Part shown: one piece after another, positions 18,185 through 26,428 of the stretch
How the letters are laid out: every line of letters starts with the position of its first letter
Position numbering within the stretch: position 1 is the first letter of the stretch
Source: Aureimonas sp. AU12
Lineage (GTDB): Bacteria > Pseudomonadota > Alphaproteobacteria > Rhizobiales > Rhizobiaceae
Assembly (NCBI RefSeq): GCF_001463705.1
Contig: NZ_BBWH01000053.1
Location: forward strand, 1 to 64,000
Direction of reading: 5' to 3'
Length of the DNA: 64,000 bases
Program-made: the position numbers and the translations under genes
Notes under the pieces: model-generated
What the model saw: the letters and a program-made list of their open reading frames with translations, nothing else
Databases searched by the model: none
What the model was told of the DNA's origin: nothing

Positions 18185-18376
18185 GGCTCTGTTGCGAAGA
18201 TTTTCCGGCTGCCGGAAAGTTAGAAAATCCGTCCACGCTGAGACCTGTCCGCATCCGATATGGTTAGTTGTCGTAACTTCAAACGGTCCACGAAGCCAAG
18301 TTTCGGTCGCGATTGGCTGTCGATAATGGGAGGCAGTAGGACAAATTTCTACACGTCAAAACTTTGCAACAGAGCC
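18185..18376. repeat. 192-bp MITE-like element with IS6-type ends
   Basis: Bounded by GGCTCTGTTGCGAAG and the inverted CTTTGCAACAGAGCC, i.e. a 15-bp terminal inverted repeat with one mismatch, of IS6 type. No coding content; an internal hairpin TTTCCGGC-TG-CCGGAAA lies next to the left end. No 8-bp target duplication is visible, so it may be an internally deleted IS6 or two abutting ends. Confidence 0.55.
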
Positions 18377-18695
18377 AGGTTCATTGCCTAGCGCTGGGCG
18401 GTGTTGTTCTTACAAGCTCGACGGGTCGAATGACGATGAGCGTCATCAACGCCGTGGCCGAGTTCGAGCGCGATCTCCTAATCAAGCGCACCCATGCCGG
18501 ACTCTTGCGGGCTAATGAGCAAGGCAAGGTGCTGGGCCGCCCAGCTAAGCTGTCGGCAGAGCAGAAGCGCATCGTTCGCGAGAGGCTTGGGAGGGGGTCT
18601 CGATCTCGGCGCTGGCTCGCGAGTTCGCAGTCAGTCGATTGACGATCCAGCGGGCACGCGATGGAGCCCCAACCGCGATAGAACCCGACGGATAG
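18377..18695 (+). pseudogene. Resolvase C-terminal half, truncated and frameshifted
   Basis: Reads [20 protein letters not shown] and [17 protein letters not shown], nearly identical to residues about 95-135 of the intact resolvase at 14366. It lacks the catalytic N-terminal half, which is replaced by the IS6-type repeat ending at 18376. One base is lost near 18590 (GGGAGGGGGTC), after which the helix-turn-helix ([15 protein letters not shown]) continues in another frame to a TAG at 18695. Confidence 0.85.
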
Positions 18696-18865
18696 AGCAC
18701 TTATTGAGCATAAGTTGGAAAATACGAGCCGCCGTTCGAGCTAAACGATTTTGAAGCCCTAGACGGTGCATATGTCCAGCGCTTTTTGGTTGGCCGAAAT
18801 GGAGGGTGTTCGGCCCTGGAACCGGAGCACGTTTTACCGCTTCGTCCCTCATCGAACGAAGGGAG

Positions 18866-19072
18866 ATGACCCTGTCGAACATCACGGGACAGGACCCGGG
18901 GCAGGATCTGCCGGACCCCATTCTGCCGGGAAGCGGCGACAACGACGCGATCGGGCGCCCGGATGGCGGCCCAGGGATCGGCAACGATCTGCCGACCAAG
19001 CCCGCCGGCACTAATGCCGCCAACGAGCCCGACCCGACGACACCCATGCCCACCATTCCCGGCGTCGTTTAG
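18866..19072 (+). CDS. Small Gly/Pro/Asp-rich hypothetical protein
   Basis: 68 residues from an ATG with AAGGGAG just upstream. Low complexity: repeated GQDPGQDLPDP, GSGDNDAIGRPDGG and a proline-threonine tail. No cysteine, signal or membrane segment; probably disordered. Followed 11 bases later by another short acidic frame (now broken), suggesting a two-gene unit. No function known to me. Confidence 0.5.
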   Translation: MTLSNITGQDPGQDLPDPILPGSGDNDAIGRPDGGPGIGNDLPTKPAGTNAANEPDPTTPMPTIPGVV

Positions 19073-19083
19073 GGGCGAACGTG

Positions 19084-19240
19084 ATGTCGAACCCGACGAA
19101 TGTCGGTGACAATCCGGATGACAAGATGCCAGCAGGGAACCCTGCATCCCGATCAGGTCGTGCCTGAGGGGGATGGGGAGGGCGCCGATGAACATCCGCC
19201 CCAGAACGAGCACGATGAGCTAATCGTTGAGGACGATTAG
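19084..19240 (+). pseudogene. Small acidic hypothetical protein, frameshifted
   Basis: The first frame reads MSNPTNVGDNPDDKMPAG and then shifts near 19137-19140 (an extra A in GGGAACC). The next frame continues LHPDQVVPEGDGEGADEHPP and ends DELIVEDD with TAG at 19240. The combined product would be about 51 residues, highly acidic. Confidence 0.5.
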
Positions 19241-19301
19241 TCCCTTCCGATAGCGCTTCCCGCGCCGGCATGGCGGGCGGTTTATCGATGACGGGCAATC
19301 G

Positions 19302-19427
19302 TTGAACGGCAGGAAGCCAGTGCAGAAGTGGGGCGCCCGTGCGCACCGGGTCTTCAACGTGCTCGACGAGCTCAAGGACGATCATGCCGATGAGGATCCG
19401 ACGGTACTGGCGGTGATGGGGCGCTGA
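19302..19427 (+). CDS. Short hypothetical ORF
   Basis: Possible 41-residue product from a TTG (NGRKPVQKWGARAHRVFNVL...DEDPTVLAVMGR). It keeps protein-like composition, and the frame extends upstream without an ATG, so the true N-terminus may be missing. No family recognised. Confidence 0.3.
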   Translation: MNGRKPVQKWGARAHRVFNVLDELKDDHADEDPTVLAVMGR

Positions 19428-19563
19428 GCGGAGGCCGCCATTTGCGATCTACTGCGGGTTACGTTCTACGAGTGTGGCCCATTCGCACTACGCACAACTG
19501 ACGTTTGTGATGCCTATGGCATCGGCCGCGTGTCGCTGCCGCAACCACTCTAAAGGATCGGCC

Positions 19564-19734
19564 ATGAAGTTCCTGACCACCGCCCTCTTCGTATCCGCTA
19601 TCGCCTTGTCTCCGTTCGCTGTCGTGACGTCGGCGAAGGCCTGCACGAACTCTTCTGATCGCGCTTCCGATGGTTCGCGCTGCGGAGACCGCGCATCGGG
19701 CTGTCGTCCTGGCGGACGTGGCGGCATCTGCTGA
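19564..19734 (+). CDS. Secreted Cys-rich micro-protein
   Basis: 56 residues. A clear signal peptide (MKFLTTALFVSAIALSPFAV, cleavage likely after SAKA) leaves a mature piece of about 30 residues with four cysteines (CTNSS, RCGD, SGCRP, GGIC), glycine and arginine. The size suggests a periplasmic or exported disulphide-bonded peptide. AAGGA lies about 10 bases before the ATG. No known family. Confidence 0.5.
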   Translation: MKFLTTALFVSAIALSPFAVVTSAKACTNSSDRASDGSRCGDRASGCRPGGRGGIC

Positions 19735-19768
19735 TTTTGCGATGATGGGTTGAGCGGGCAGCGGGAGA

Positions 19769-20671
19769 TTACCTCTTCGCCGCCCGCCAGCCTGCGGCTT
19801 CGGCCTCTTTCGGCGAGCAGAACCAGCGCTCGCCGGCCTTCTTGTCGATCTTCGTCTTCGAATAGGCCTGCTGACCTGGCACATGGTAGATCCGGCCTGA
19901 GCCCGAAATGTTGCCTTTGATCGCGCACCCAGCTGGCTGGCCGTCGGCGACGCGCTCGGTCTGGAGCCGATCCCCGCGGCGCCACTTCGACGGCTCGACG
20001 AACGTGCCTTGCCACATGCCGCGCTTGGCTGACCGCGCGGCGGCCTCTTCCTGGTCGTAGCGGCCATCGGAATATTGGTCGTACTCGACCGCCCAACCGG
20101 CGCGGACCATCTCCGCGTTGATCACGACGTTACCGGGTGTCGAGCATTCGGCGACGATCCGACCGTAACGGTCGCGATCCTCTTCGAAGCACGTGACACG
20201 CCCGGATCTGCCAATGAGCTCGGCCAGGTGGTCGGCTGCTTGCGTCCCGCATAGGTAGCGCTTGCCCGCGGCGTCATCGCAAGTCTGCCCGCTCTCGGGC
20301 GCGTCGATGCCGTACAGCCTGATGCGCGCCTTCGTTCCCTCGACAGCGATGGTGTCGCCGTCCGTTACCGTGGTACGGCCTTCGATGCGCTCGGCCGCCG
20401 GTGCCGGCATGGCCGACCCCACAGAGACGATCACTAGCCCGACCAGCGAAAGGGTAATGATGAGGCCGAGGCGGCCTTTACGGCGCTCCTTGCGCCCCGG
20501 TCGGTTCAGGATCTCGAGCACTGCATGCTCCATCGCCTCTCGGTCGCTTTGAATTCGAGGGTGCGAGAGATCTACGGGGCGGCTCTCCACGATGTCGGCA
20601 AGCTCGGCGAGGAAGCGATCCTGTTTTATGGACGCACTTTGCTCGGGCGCGGGCGCAGAACGTTGCATCAT
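19769..20671 (-). CDS. Membrane-anchored SNase-like (thermonuclease) protein
   Basis: 300 residues. A cytosolic N-terminal stretch of about 65 residues is followed by one membrane segment (LGLIITLSLVGLVIVSVGSA). The SNase domain (about 95-215) has VTDGDTIAVEG, IRLYGIDAPESGQTC, the GRSGRVTCFEEDRDRYGRIVAE active-site stretch and AEMVRAGWAV. The C-terminal 70 residues (CAIKGNISGSGRIYHVPGQ...GERWFCSPKEAEAAGWRAAKR) form a conserved appendix shared with the paralogue at 59046. It probably degrades nucleic acid outside the cytoplasm. Leftward, stand-alone. Confidence 0.88.
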   Translation of the reverse strand: MMQRSAPAPEQSASIKQDRFLAELADIVESRPVDLSHPRIQSDREAMEHAVLEILNRPGRKERRKGRLGLIITLSLVGLVIVSVGSAMPAPAAERIEGRTTVTDGDTIAVEGTKARIRLYGIDAPESGQTCDDAAGKRYLCGTQAADHLAELIGRSGRVTCFEEDRDRYGRIVAECSTPGNVVINAEMVRAGWAVEYDQYSDGRYDQEEAAARSAKRGMWQGTFVEPSKWRRGDRLQTERVADGQPAGCAIKGNISGSGRIYHVPGQQAYSKTKIDKKAGERWFCSPKEAEAAGWRAAKR

Positions 20672-20744
20672 GGCTCAAACTTCGAAGTGTCCAGGATCAA
20701 AGCGGTCACGGCCGCCCGCGGCAGTACCGGAATGCGAAGCGTGA

Positions 20745-21038
20745 TCAGCATCCGATCTTGGCCTTGATCGCCTCGACCTGCGACACCGATGAGCAGACGT
20801 TCTCGCAGGGGATCCCGTCATTGTCGCCATCAGCCCGGCGGTAGCCGCCGCACCAGAGCTTCACAGCCTCCTCACAGCTCGACACCGCCTTGCACGTGCG
20901 GGCCTGCGCGACGCGGAAGCTCTCGAGCCGCTCCGTCACAGACTGAGGCGCAGCCTTCAGCAACGTGAACTCGGCCGCACCCGCATGGGTAGCTAGAACA
21001 ACCAAGGCGACAACACCGCACCAGCGAACTGACTTCAT
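20745..21038 (-). CDS. Secreted excalibur calcium-binding domain protein
   Basis: About 97 residues from the ATG at 21038, chosen for the GGGGAGG ribosome site just upstream. Signal peptide MKSVRWCGVVALVVLATHAG. The mature part ends in an excalibur-type motif: CKAVSSCEEAVKLWCGGY then ADGDNDGIPCENVC, an EF-hand-like D-x-D-N-D-G loop with paired cysteines. Such domains often accompany extracellular SNase proteins, and the SNase gene is next on the same strand. Confidence 0.75.
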   Translation of the reverse strand: MKSVRWCGVVALVVLATHAGAAEFTLLKAAPQSVTERLESFRVAQARTCKAVSSCEEAVKLWCGGYRRADGDNDGIPCENVCSSVSQVEAIKAKIGC

Positions 21039-21270
21039 CGACCCCACCTCCCCAGGTTGAATTCGCAGAATGATCACAGGCGCGAGGCGTGTCCATAGGA
21101 CTCAAAGACGTTTCACAGATTGCGGTCAGCCGATGGGCCGTTATGAAATTGAAGCGACGGTTGGCTGATACAAACTTCAACCTGTGTCCCTCAACCTACG
21201 CACCTTGACACTCGACCCGAGCGTGTGGCCTGCTGCCACAGTCTTGCCTCATTTCACATCGGGATCTATC

Positions 21271-21666
21271 ATGCGCAAAATCGCGATCGGCCTCGCGGCT
21301 GTACTCGCCCTTTCAGGCTGCGCCAAGCGCGCCGATAGCATTGCGGCTGCCTACGTTTCGCCGACGCCATACATGGGCCTGTCGTGCGCGCAACTCAGCG
21401 AGGAGGCTAAGGTCATCTCGTCTCGAGCCCAAGCTGCGTCTGGAGCACAAGACAGCAAGGCCGGAAAGGATGCAGCCGTGACGGCGGTCGGCCTCGTCGT
21501 GTTCTGGCCGGCGCTGTTCTTCGTGGGCGGCGACAGCGCGACCGCGGCCGAGGTCTCGCGTCTCAAGGGAGAGATGCAGGCGATCGAGGACGCGTCACGC
21601 CGCAAGGGGTGCAAGATCCAGTTCGCTCCGAAACCCGCACCGGCAAAGCCAGGCGCAAAGGCCTGA
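21271..21666 (+). CDS. Hypothetical lipoprotein
   Basis: 131 residues from the ATG at 21271. Lipoprotein signal with lipobox LALSGC. A second hydrophobic segment (VGLVVFWPALFFVGG) and a coiled SRLKGEMQAIEDASRRKGC stretch follow, then a proline/lysine tail. The layout resembles short proteobacterial outer-membrane lipoproteins of unknown function. Confidence 0.65.
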   Translation: MRKIAIGLAAVLALSGCAKRADSIAAAYVSPTPYMGLSCAQLSEEAKVISSRAQAASGAQDSKAGKDAAVTAVGLVVFWPALFFVGGDSATAAEVSRLKGEMQAIEDASRRKGCKIQFAPKPAPAKPGAKA

Positions 21667-21732
21667 CTTCGCGAGGGCCTGCGCGATCACGCAGGCCTTC
21701 CATTCACAGCGACGTCGTGCTCCTGCTTCCCA

Positions 21733-22012
21733 ATATGCAACCTCTACTCGATTACCAAAGGCCAGACGGCGATCCGCAAGTTCACGCGGTCGATGCGCGA
21801 CACGACCGACAATCTGCCGTCGATGCCCGGCGTCTTTCCCGACACGACGGCGGCGATCGTCCGCATGGTCGAGAGCGAACGCACGCTAACGATGGCGTGC
21901 TGGGGCATGCCGTCGCCTCAGTTCGCGTTGAAGGACCGCAAGACCGATCCTGGCGTGACGAACATCCGCGACGTGAAGTCGCCGCACTGGCGCCGCTGGC
22001 TGGGGCCGGAGC
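21733..22012 (+). pseudogene. SOS-associated peptidase (HMCES/YedK), 5' part only
   Basis: The frame reads CNLYSITKGQTAIRKFTRSM, then MPGVFPDTTAAIVRM, MACWGMPSPQFALK, KTDPGVTNIRDVKSPHWRRW and LGPE. This is the N-terminal half of an HMCES/YedK protein, which shields abasic sites by crosslinking through its Cys2. The codon before Cys2 is ATA, not ATG, so initiation is also damaged. The sequence stops where the IS6 element begins at 22013, and no C-terminal half is found on the other side. Confidence 0.82.
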
Positions 22013-22848
22013 GGCTCTGTTGCGAATAGCCCATCGGGCCGCAATGATCCCGTTCTGTTCCAATTTCACGCGACGAACACCTGAAACAGCCGTCCGATGA
22101 AGCGGGCCTCAGATCCGCCGGCGAGGCTGTCGACCATTGAGCGGAATTGCCCCTTCCGGAACATCCGCATCGTCTCGAACTTTGGAATAGCGTTGTGAGC
22201 CGTCTTCTGGGAGTGAAAGCCCCGTACCGGGCGGACCCGCTGCCTCAGCTTGCCGTGGTCGGATTCGAGGCGGTTGTTCAGGTGTTTCACCTGCCGGTGC
22301 TGGCAGGTCGCGACGAGCCGCCCTTCTCGCCGCAGCGAGGCGATCGCCTCGTTGTAGGCCGGGTTCTTGTCCGTCGAAATCACCGATGGCCGGTTGTGCG
22401 GCGACCGGTTCAAAGCCTTGATGAGGAAGCGTTTGGCAGCCTTCGTCGTTCTCTTCGGCGACAGCTGGAAGTCGAGCGTTTCGCCTCGGTCACCGATCGC
22501 GCGGTAGAGGTACATCCACTCACCCCGGACCTTCACATAGGTCTCGTCGACGTACCAGCTGCCGCTGTTGCGATCCCTGCACCACTGGACGCGTCGGTCG
22601 AGCTCGGGGGCGTAGTGCTGAACCCAGCGGTAGATCGTGGTGTGATCCACCGATAGGCCGCGCTCGGCCATCATCTCCTCAAGGTCACGGTAGCTCAGGG
22701 CGTAGCGGCAGTACCAGCGCATGCACAGGAGGATGATGTCGGGAGCGAAGTGCCGGCCCTTGAACGCCAAACTCACGCTCAAGCCCACGCTGTCCGCCGC
22801 TTTGAGAGCGACGAGCTCTCACTGCGATCTGGATTTTGCAACGGAGCC
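22013..22848 (-). mobile_element. Complete IS6-family element
   Basis: Terminal inverted repeats GGCTCTGTTGCGAA and, inverted at the right, GGCTCCGTTGCAAA delimit 836 bases containing one intact transposase gene. No 8-bp target duplication is seen (GCCGGAGC left, CTCTTGGG right), consistent with cointegrate-type movement or adjacent deletion. Confidence 0.85.
22066..22788 (-). CDS. IS6-family transposase
   Basis: 240 residues, full family length. The DDE catalytic domain is intact: WYVDETYVKVRGEW (first Asp), VISTDKNPAYNEAI (second Asp) and LNNRLESDHGKLRQRVRPVRGF with the glutamate. An N-terminal helix-turn-helix (YRDLEEMMAERGLSVDHTTIYRW) precedes it. The start is a GTG at 22788 or at 22776. 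Confidence 0.92.
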   Translation of the reverse strand: MGLSVSLAFKGRHFAPDIILLCMRWYCRYALSYRDLEEMMAERGLSVDHTTIYRWVQHYAPELDRRVQWCRDRNSGSWYVDETYVKVRGEWMYLYRAIGDRGETLDFQLSPKRTTKAAKRFLIKALNRSPHNRPSVISTDKNPAYNEAIASLRREGRLVATCQHRQVKHLNNRLESDHGKLRQRVRPVRGFHSQKTAHNAIPKFETMRMFRKGQFRSMVDSLAGGSEARFIGRLFQVFVA

Positions 22849-22968
22849 CTCTTGGGTGTGTCGGTATCGCAGATCGACGGAAGCGACTTCGTGTTCGCCT
22901 GAACCCATTGCTCGATCTGACGGTATCGGGAGAGGGGGCGGCCCACCTCTCCCATTTGCATAACGACA

Positions 22969-24278
22969 TCAGGCGATGGACATGCGCTTCATGTCGGCCA
23001 CCTGGCGCTCGGTGTAGCCGCTCCACTGATGCGTCTGATAGGTCGCGGTGGAGATGTAGTCCTCGACTTGCAGCACTTCACCTGCGCTGCGATAGTGCTG
23101 ATGCAGCTTGGCGGACTGGTTGCCGGTCACACTGAGCGACGTTCCATCCGCGAACATTAAGCGACCTTCAACGCCCTTCGCAATATCGAGCGTCAGTTTG
23201 TCCCCCGATCCCTTGAACGCGACCACGGCGTTGCCCTGCTCGTAGATGACCGTAGCGTCCGTGGCGCTGTAGCCTGCGACCTTCACCTCGAACTTAAAGT
23301 CGGCCTGGATCCGATCGTGGCCGTCGTCCTTGGCGAAGATCACCGTCGAGTCGGTTCCCGTTAGAACGATGCGATCGTCGCCCATTCCACCGGTCACGGT
23401 CGAGTAGGATCCGGTCTGGACCACGTCGTCGCCCTCGCCGGTGACGACGACACTGTACCCGGTCGTGCCACCGTTGCTGGAACGATCGCCGACCAGGATC
23501 GTGTCGTTACCCCGTCCGCCATCGATCGTCGAATTTCCCATCGTCACCACGAGATCGTCGCCGTCGCCGGCCATGACCGTGGCATAGTCGTCGACCCGGA
23601 TGTCGTCGTTGCCGGTGCCGCCATCCACGTTCATGTAGGCGTTGCCGCGGATGCGATCGTTGCCGGCGCCTCCGCTAGCGGTGGAATTGCTGTATGTAGA
23701 GATCGCCTCATCACCGTCGCCGCCCTCAACCTCGGCATAGGCGTAGGTTCGGATTTGATCGTCGCCCGTTCCCCCCTTCACCTTGGCGTAGTCGTAAGTC
23801 TCGATCGTGTCGTCGCCTTCGTCACCGGTGACGGTGCCGTAGTAGTGGACAGAGACATGATCATTGCCGCGCCCCGCATGCACGTTGGCATAGTTCAGCG
23901 CGAACACGACGTCATCGCCGTCCCCGCCATCGATGTTGGCGTAATGACCGGCGACGATCACATCCCGACCTCGACCACCGCTAACGTTCGTATAATCGCC
24001 AGCCACAACCACATCATCACCATCACCGACATCGATCGTTGCGTGGTCCGCGGCGAACACAAGGTCCCGGCCTGAGCTACCGTTGATCGCGGCCCTGTTC
24101 AGAAGCCCAACGATAATGTTGGATGCCAAGTTCTTATGAGCAGCACCAAGGACTTCCAATACACCTGTAGGCGAAGATGGGGACAAGGGCGTGGGCGCAC
24201 GGCTTGCGGGCGACAGCGACATGGCCTGCAGAAGCGTAAGCGCTAAGTTGTTGGCGGATGAGATCAAGTTCTGTTGTT
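22969..24278 (-). pseudogene. RTX-type repeat protein, 5' end removed by IS3
   Basis: More than 430 codons open from the IS3 junction. Residues about 70-300 are arrays of glycine/aspartate nonapeptide-like repeats (GGDGDDVVFA, GGRGNDTILV, GDEGDDTIET), alternating with Y/A-N/T-V spacers: a calcium-binding beta-roll. The last 120 residues include GHDRIQADFKFEVKV and a LMFADGTSLSV closing unit typical of secreted RTX proteins. The first codons (QQQNLISSANN) enter directly from the IS3 end with no proper start, so the native N-terminus is missing. Such proteins leave by type I secretion; a HlyD piece lies at 26429. Confidence 0.75.
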
Positions 24279-24299
24279 GCCCCCGAATGATCGGACAGA

Positions 24300-25151
24300 T
24301 CAGAGGGATTGTCGGGACGTGATGAACTCACGCGGTGAGAGATAGCCGAGCGCCTTGTGCGGGTGAACCGTATTGTAGTGCTCGAACCAGATCGGCAGCG
24401 TATCGATGACGGTTCGAGCGTCCGGAAGGGATGAGACGCGGACGTAGTCGCGCTTCATCGTGCGGACGAAGGCCTCGGCCATGCCGTTGGATTGCGGGCT
24501 CCGGACAGCCGTCGTTCTGGGCTCCAGCCCGATCTCCCGTGCCAAGCGCTTGGTTTTGCCGGCGATATAGCCCGAGCCGTTGTCGCTGAGCCATTCGATC
24601 GTCTGCGGCAAGCGGTTCACACGACCGAAGCGGGCCTCGACGGCGAGGAGCATGAGATCCTGGACATCATCGCCCTTGATGCCTTCGGTGGTGGCGACGA
24701 AGCCGATGCTCTCGCGGTCGCAGCAGTCCAGCGCGAAGGCCACGCGAACCTTCTCACCGTTGTCGCAACCGATCTCGAAGCCGTCCGAGCACCAGCGCAG
24801 GTTCGAGCGCTCGACGGCCACGCGCCCATCGTGACGTCGCCCATCGGGATTGCCGGCATGACGCTGAAGAAGAAGACCGTTCGCCTTCATCACGCGGTAG
24901 ACGCGCTTATGATTGGGCGCCGGCTCTCCCGTTGTCCGTGCCTTGCGGCAGAGGATGGCGTGTATGCGCCTGTAGCCATAAGTCGGCATGTCGGCGATTA
25001 CCGCCTTGATCGCGGCGACAAGCTCAGCGTCGGGCTGCGGCGGTCGGCCGAGCCGCCGATGCGAACGTCCCGCCATACGCTCGGCGATGTTGGATCGGGC
25101 GACGCCGAGCGCCGTGCATATGGCGCTCACCGCGAACCGTCCTTCGGCCAC
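24300..25151 (-). CDS. IS3 orfB, DDE integrase part
   Basis: 283 residues as an independent frame. It is normally made as a fusion with orfA. Contains the HTH_21-like PTYGYRRIHAIL block and the retroviral-type catalytic core: WCSDGFEIGCDNGE, WLSDNGSGYIAGKTK with the second Asp, and PQSNGMAEAFVRTMKRDY with the glutamate, ending HPHKALGYLSPREF. All catalytic residues are present. Confidence 0.9.
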   Translation of the reverse strand: MAEGRFAVSAICTALGVARSNIAERMAGRSHRRLGRPPQPDAELVAAIKAVIADMPTYGYRRIHAILCRKARTTGEPAPNHKRVYRVMKANGLLLQRHAGNPDGRRHDGRVAVERSNLRWCSDGFEIGCDNGEKVRVAFALDCCDRESIGFVATTEGIKGDDVQDLMLLAVEARFGRVNRLPQTIEWLSDNGSGYIAGKTKRLAREIGLEPRTTAVRSPQSNGMAEAFVRTMKRDYVRVSSLPDARTVIDTLPIWFEHYNTVHPHKALGYLSPREFITSRQSL

Positions 25152-25519
25152 GACAGCGAGCGCAACAGCGCTTTTTTTGGGCCCGCCGCGACCTCGAGGG
25201 CCTCTTTCAGGATCTCGGTCTCCAGCGTCTTCTTGCCGAGAAGGCGATGCAGCTCGCGGATCTGCGCCTGGAGAGCACGATACTCCGAGGCCGCAACGAC
25301 CTCCTCCTGCGCCCGCGTGGCGACCAGCGCGCCTTGCGAAGCCAGCTTGCGCCAGCGAAAAAGCTGGTTCGGCGCAACGCCATGACGACGCGCCACCAGG
25401 CTCACCGTCACGTCGGCCTCATAGGTCTCTTGGACGATCGACAGCTTCTCGGCCGTCGACCACGATCGACGACGCTCGGGACCCGGCAGAACCTCTGCCT
25501 TCGAATAGGAACCAGTCAT
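25127..25519 (-). CDS. IS3 orfA, helix-turn-helix part
   Basis: About 130 residues from the ATG at 25519 (MTGSYSKAEVLPGP). DNA-binding domain RSWSTAEKLSIVQETYEADV...VARRHGVAPNQLFRWRK, then a leucine-zipper-like EYRALQAQIRELHRLLGKKTLETEILKEALE for multimerisation. Ends beyond the slippery site in zero frame. Confidence 0.88.
   Translation of the reverse strand: MTGSYSKAEVLPGPERRRSWSTAEKLSIVQETYEADVTVSLVARRHGVAPNQLFRWRKLASQGALVATRAQEEVVAASEYRALQAQIRELHRLLGKKTLETEILKEALEVAAGPKKALLRSLSWPKDGSR
25172..25178 (-). promoter_or_regulatory. Slippery heptamer for -1 frameshifting in IS3
   Basis: On the coding (minus) strand the sequence is CCC-AAAAAAA-GCG within the overlap of orfA and orfB. Slippage by -1 joins orfA residue PKK to orfB SAVALAVVAEGRFAV, giving the OrfAB transposase in the usual IS3 manner. 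Confidence 0.75.
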
Positions 25520-25581
25520 AGACACAACACTACTCCTAACCCTTGCGGGAGTGGGAGATCGTGTCCGCGTCATTCGGGGGC

Positions 25582-25890
25582 TATTTCAAGTTCAACGGAG
25601 ACTTCCCGAATTCAAGGATTGCAGAGAGGAGCCGCCGGTGAATGCCATTGGCAAAATGTTTTCATCATTACGTATCAATGCCACTCTCCCTAATCGTTCA
25701 CTTATCACCTTCAAGGCGACCGTGCTTCTGGGCGGAAGAAGGGATCACGTTTCCTCTGGTAAATCTGTTTGAAATTTCTAAGGACAGTATTAAAATTTTG
25801 AGCGGGGCGCGCTGCTACGTTGAATTTTGTCAAAATTTTACACGCAAAAATTCGTGGAACGAGCTGTTCGCATGATACTGATAGTAAGAC
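25582..25890. other. A/T-rich intergenic stretch
   Basis: About 300 bases, clearly A/T-richer than the surroundings (runs such as GAAATTTCTAAGG and TTAAAATTTTG). No gene, RNA or repeat recognised. It lies between the IS3 end and a helicase/methyltransferase fragment and may be imported debris. Confidence 0.35.
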
Positions 25891-26364
25891 TTACTGACGA
25901 GAACATACGCGGCAGATGCGCTGCATGTCTTCGAACGCCTCCCGCCAATCGCTCGTCGACGAGAAGCTCTCGCCGGTGATAGTGACGAAGCGACCTCCGG
26001 GCGCGAGGCGCTGCAGGGCGCTGCGGATGTGATTGATGGTCGCGGCCTTGTAGCGGCCCTCAACCTTGGGCGAGGCCGAGAAGGGCGGGTTCATCACCGC
26101 GACCGAGGGCACGATCGAAGCGGGGAGCCGGTCGTGGATCGTCGCGGCGTTGAATTGCGTCACGGCGCGGGTCTCGAACACTTGGCGCAGGATCTGCACA
26201 CGCAGCTCGGCATACTCGTTGAGCGCCAGCGAGGCGCCGGCAAGGCCGGCGAAGACCGCGAGCATCCCGGTGCCGGCAGAGGGCTCGAGAGACAGATCGC
26301 CGTCGTGAATGCCGGCGGCCTCAGCCGCCACAAAGGTAAGCGGCAGGGGCGTCGAGAACTGCTA
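25891..26364 (-). pseudogene. Methyltransferase-like N-terminal fragment of a strawberry-notch-type plasmid protein
   Basis: The frame reads FSTPLPLTFVAAEAAGIHDG, then SLEPSAGTGMLAVFAG (SAM-binding motif I), VPSVAVMNPPFSASPKVEGR (motif IV, NPPF) and LQRLAPGGRFVTITGESFS. This is the N-terminal methylase-like domain of the large strawberry-notch-like helicase proteins of alphaproteobacterial plasmids, normally over 1000 residues. Upstream the frame is closed by TAG at 26362-26364. Downstream it ends after about 150 codons with no helicase part. Clearly a remnant. Confidence 0.65.
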
Positions 26365-26428
26365 AAGGGCTTGCCCGTCCTCGGAACGGCGTGTCTGTGT
26401 TCCGACGAGGCCGGCGAGGCGATAGAGC

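Larger units (their letters stand above)
24279..25581 (-). mobile_element. IS3-family element (IS2-like group)
   Basis: About 1303 bases with imperfect terminal inverted repeats beginning GCCCCCGAATGA at both ends (left at 24279; right reads inward from 25581). Two overlapping frames, orfA and orfB, are joined by a predicted -1 frameshift. A short target duplication is not certain. It interrupts the RTX gene. Confidence 0.85.

Noticed and set aside
22005-22856. 8-bp target duplication around the IS6 element
   Set aside because: Left and right 8-mers differ, and the same holds for the split IS6 at 37186-40906.
23300-24100. Regular repeats on the minus strand that could be mistaken for a CRISPR or satellite array
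   Set aside because: They are coding repeats of an RTX beta-roll; spacing is about 60-90 bases with variable DNA sequence and a continuous reading frame.
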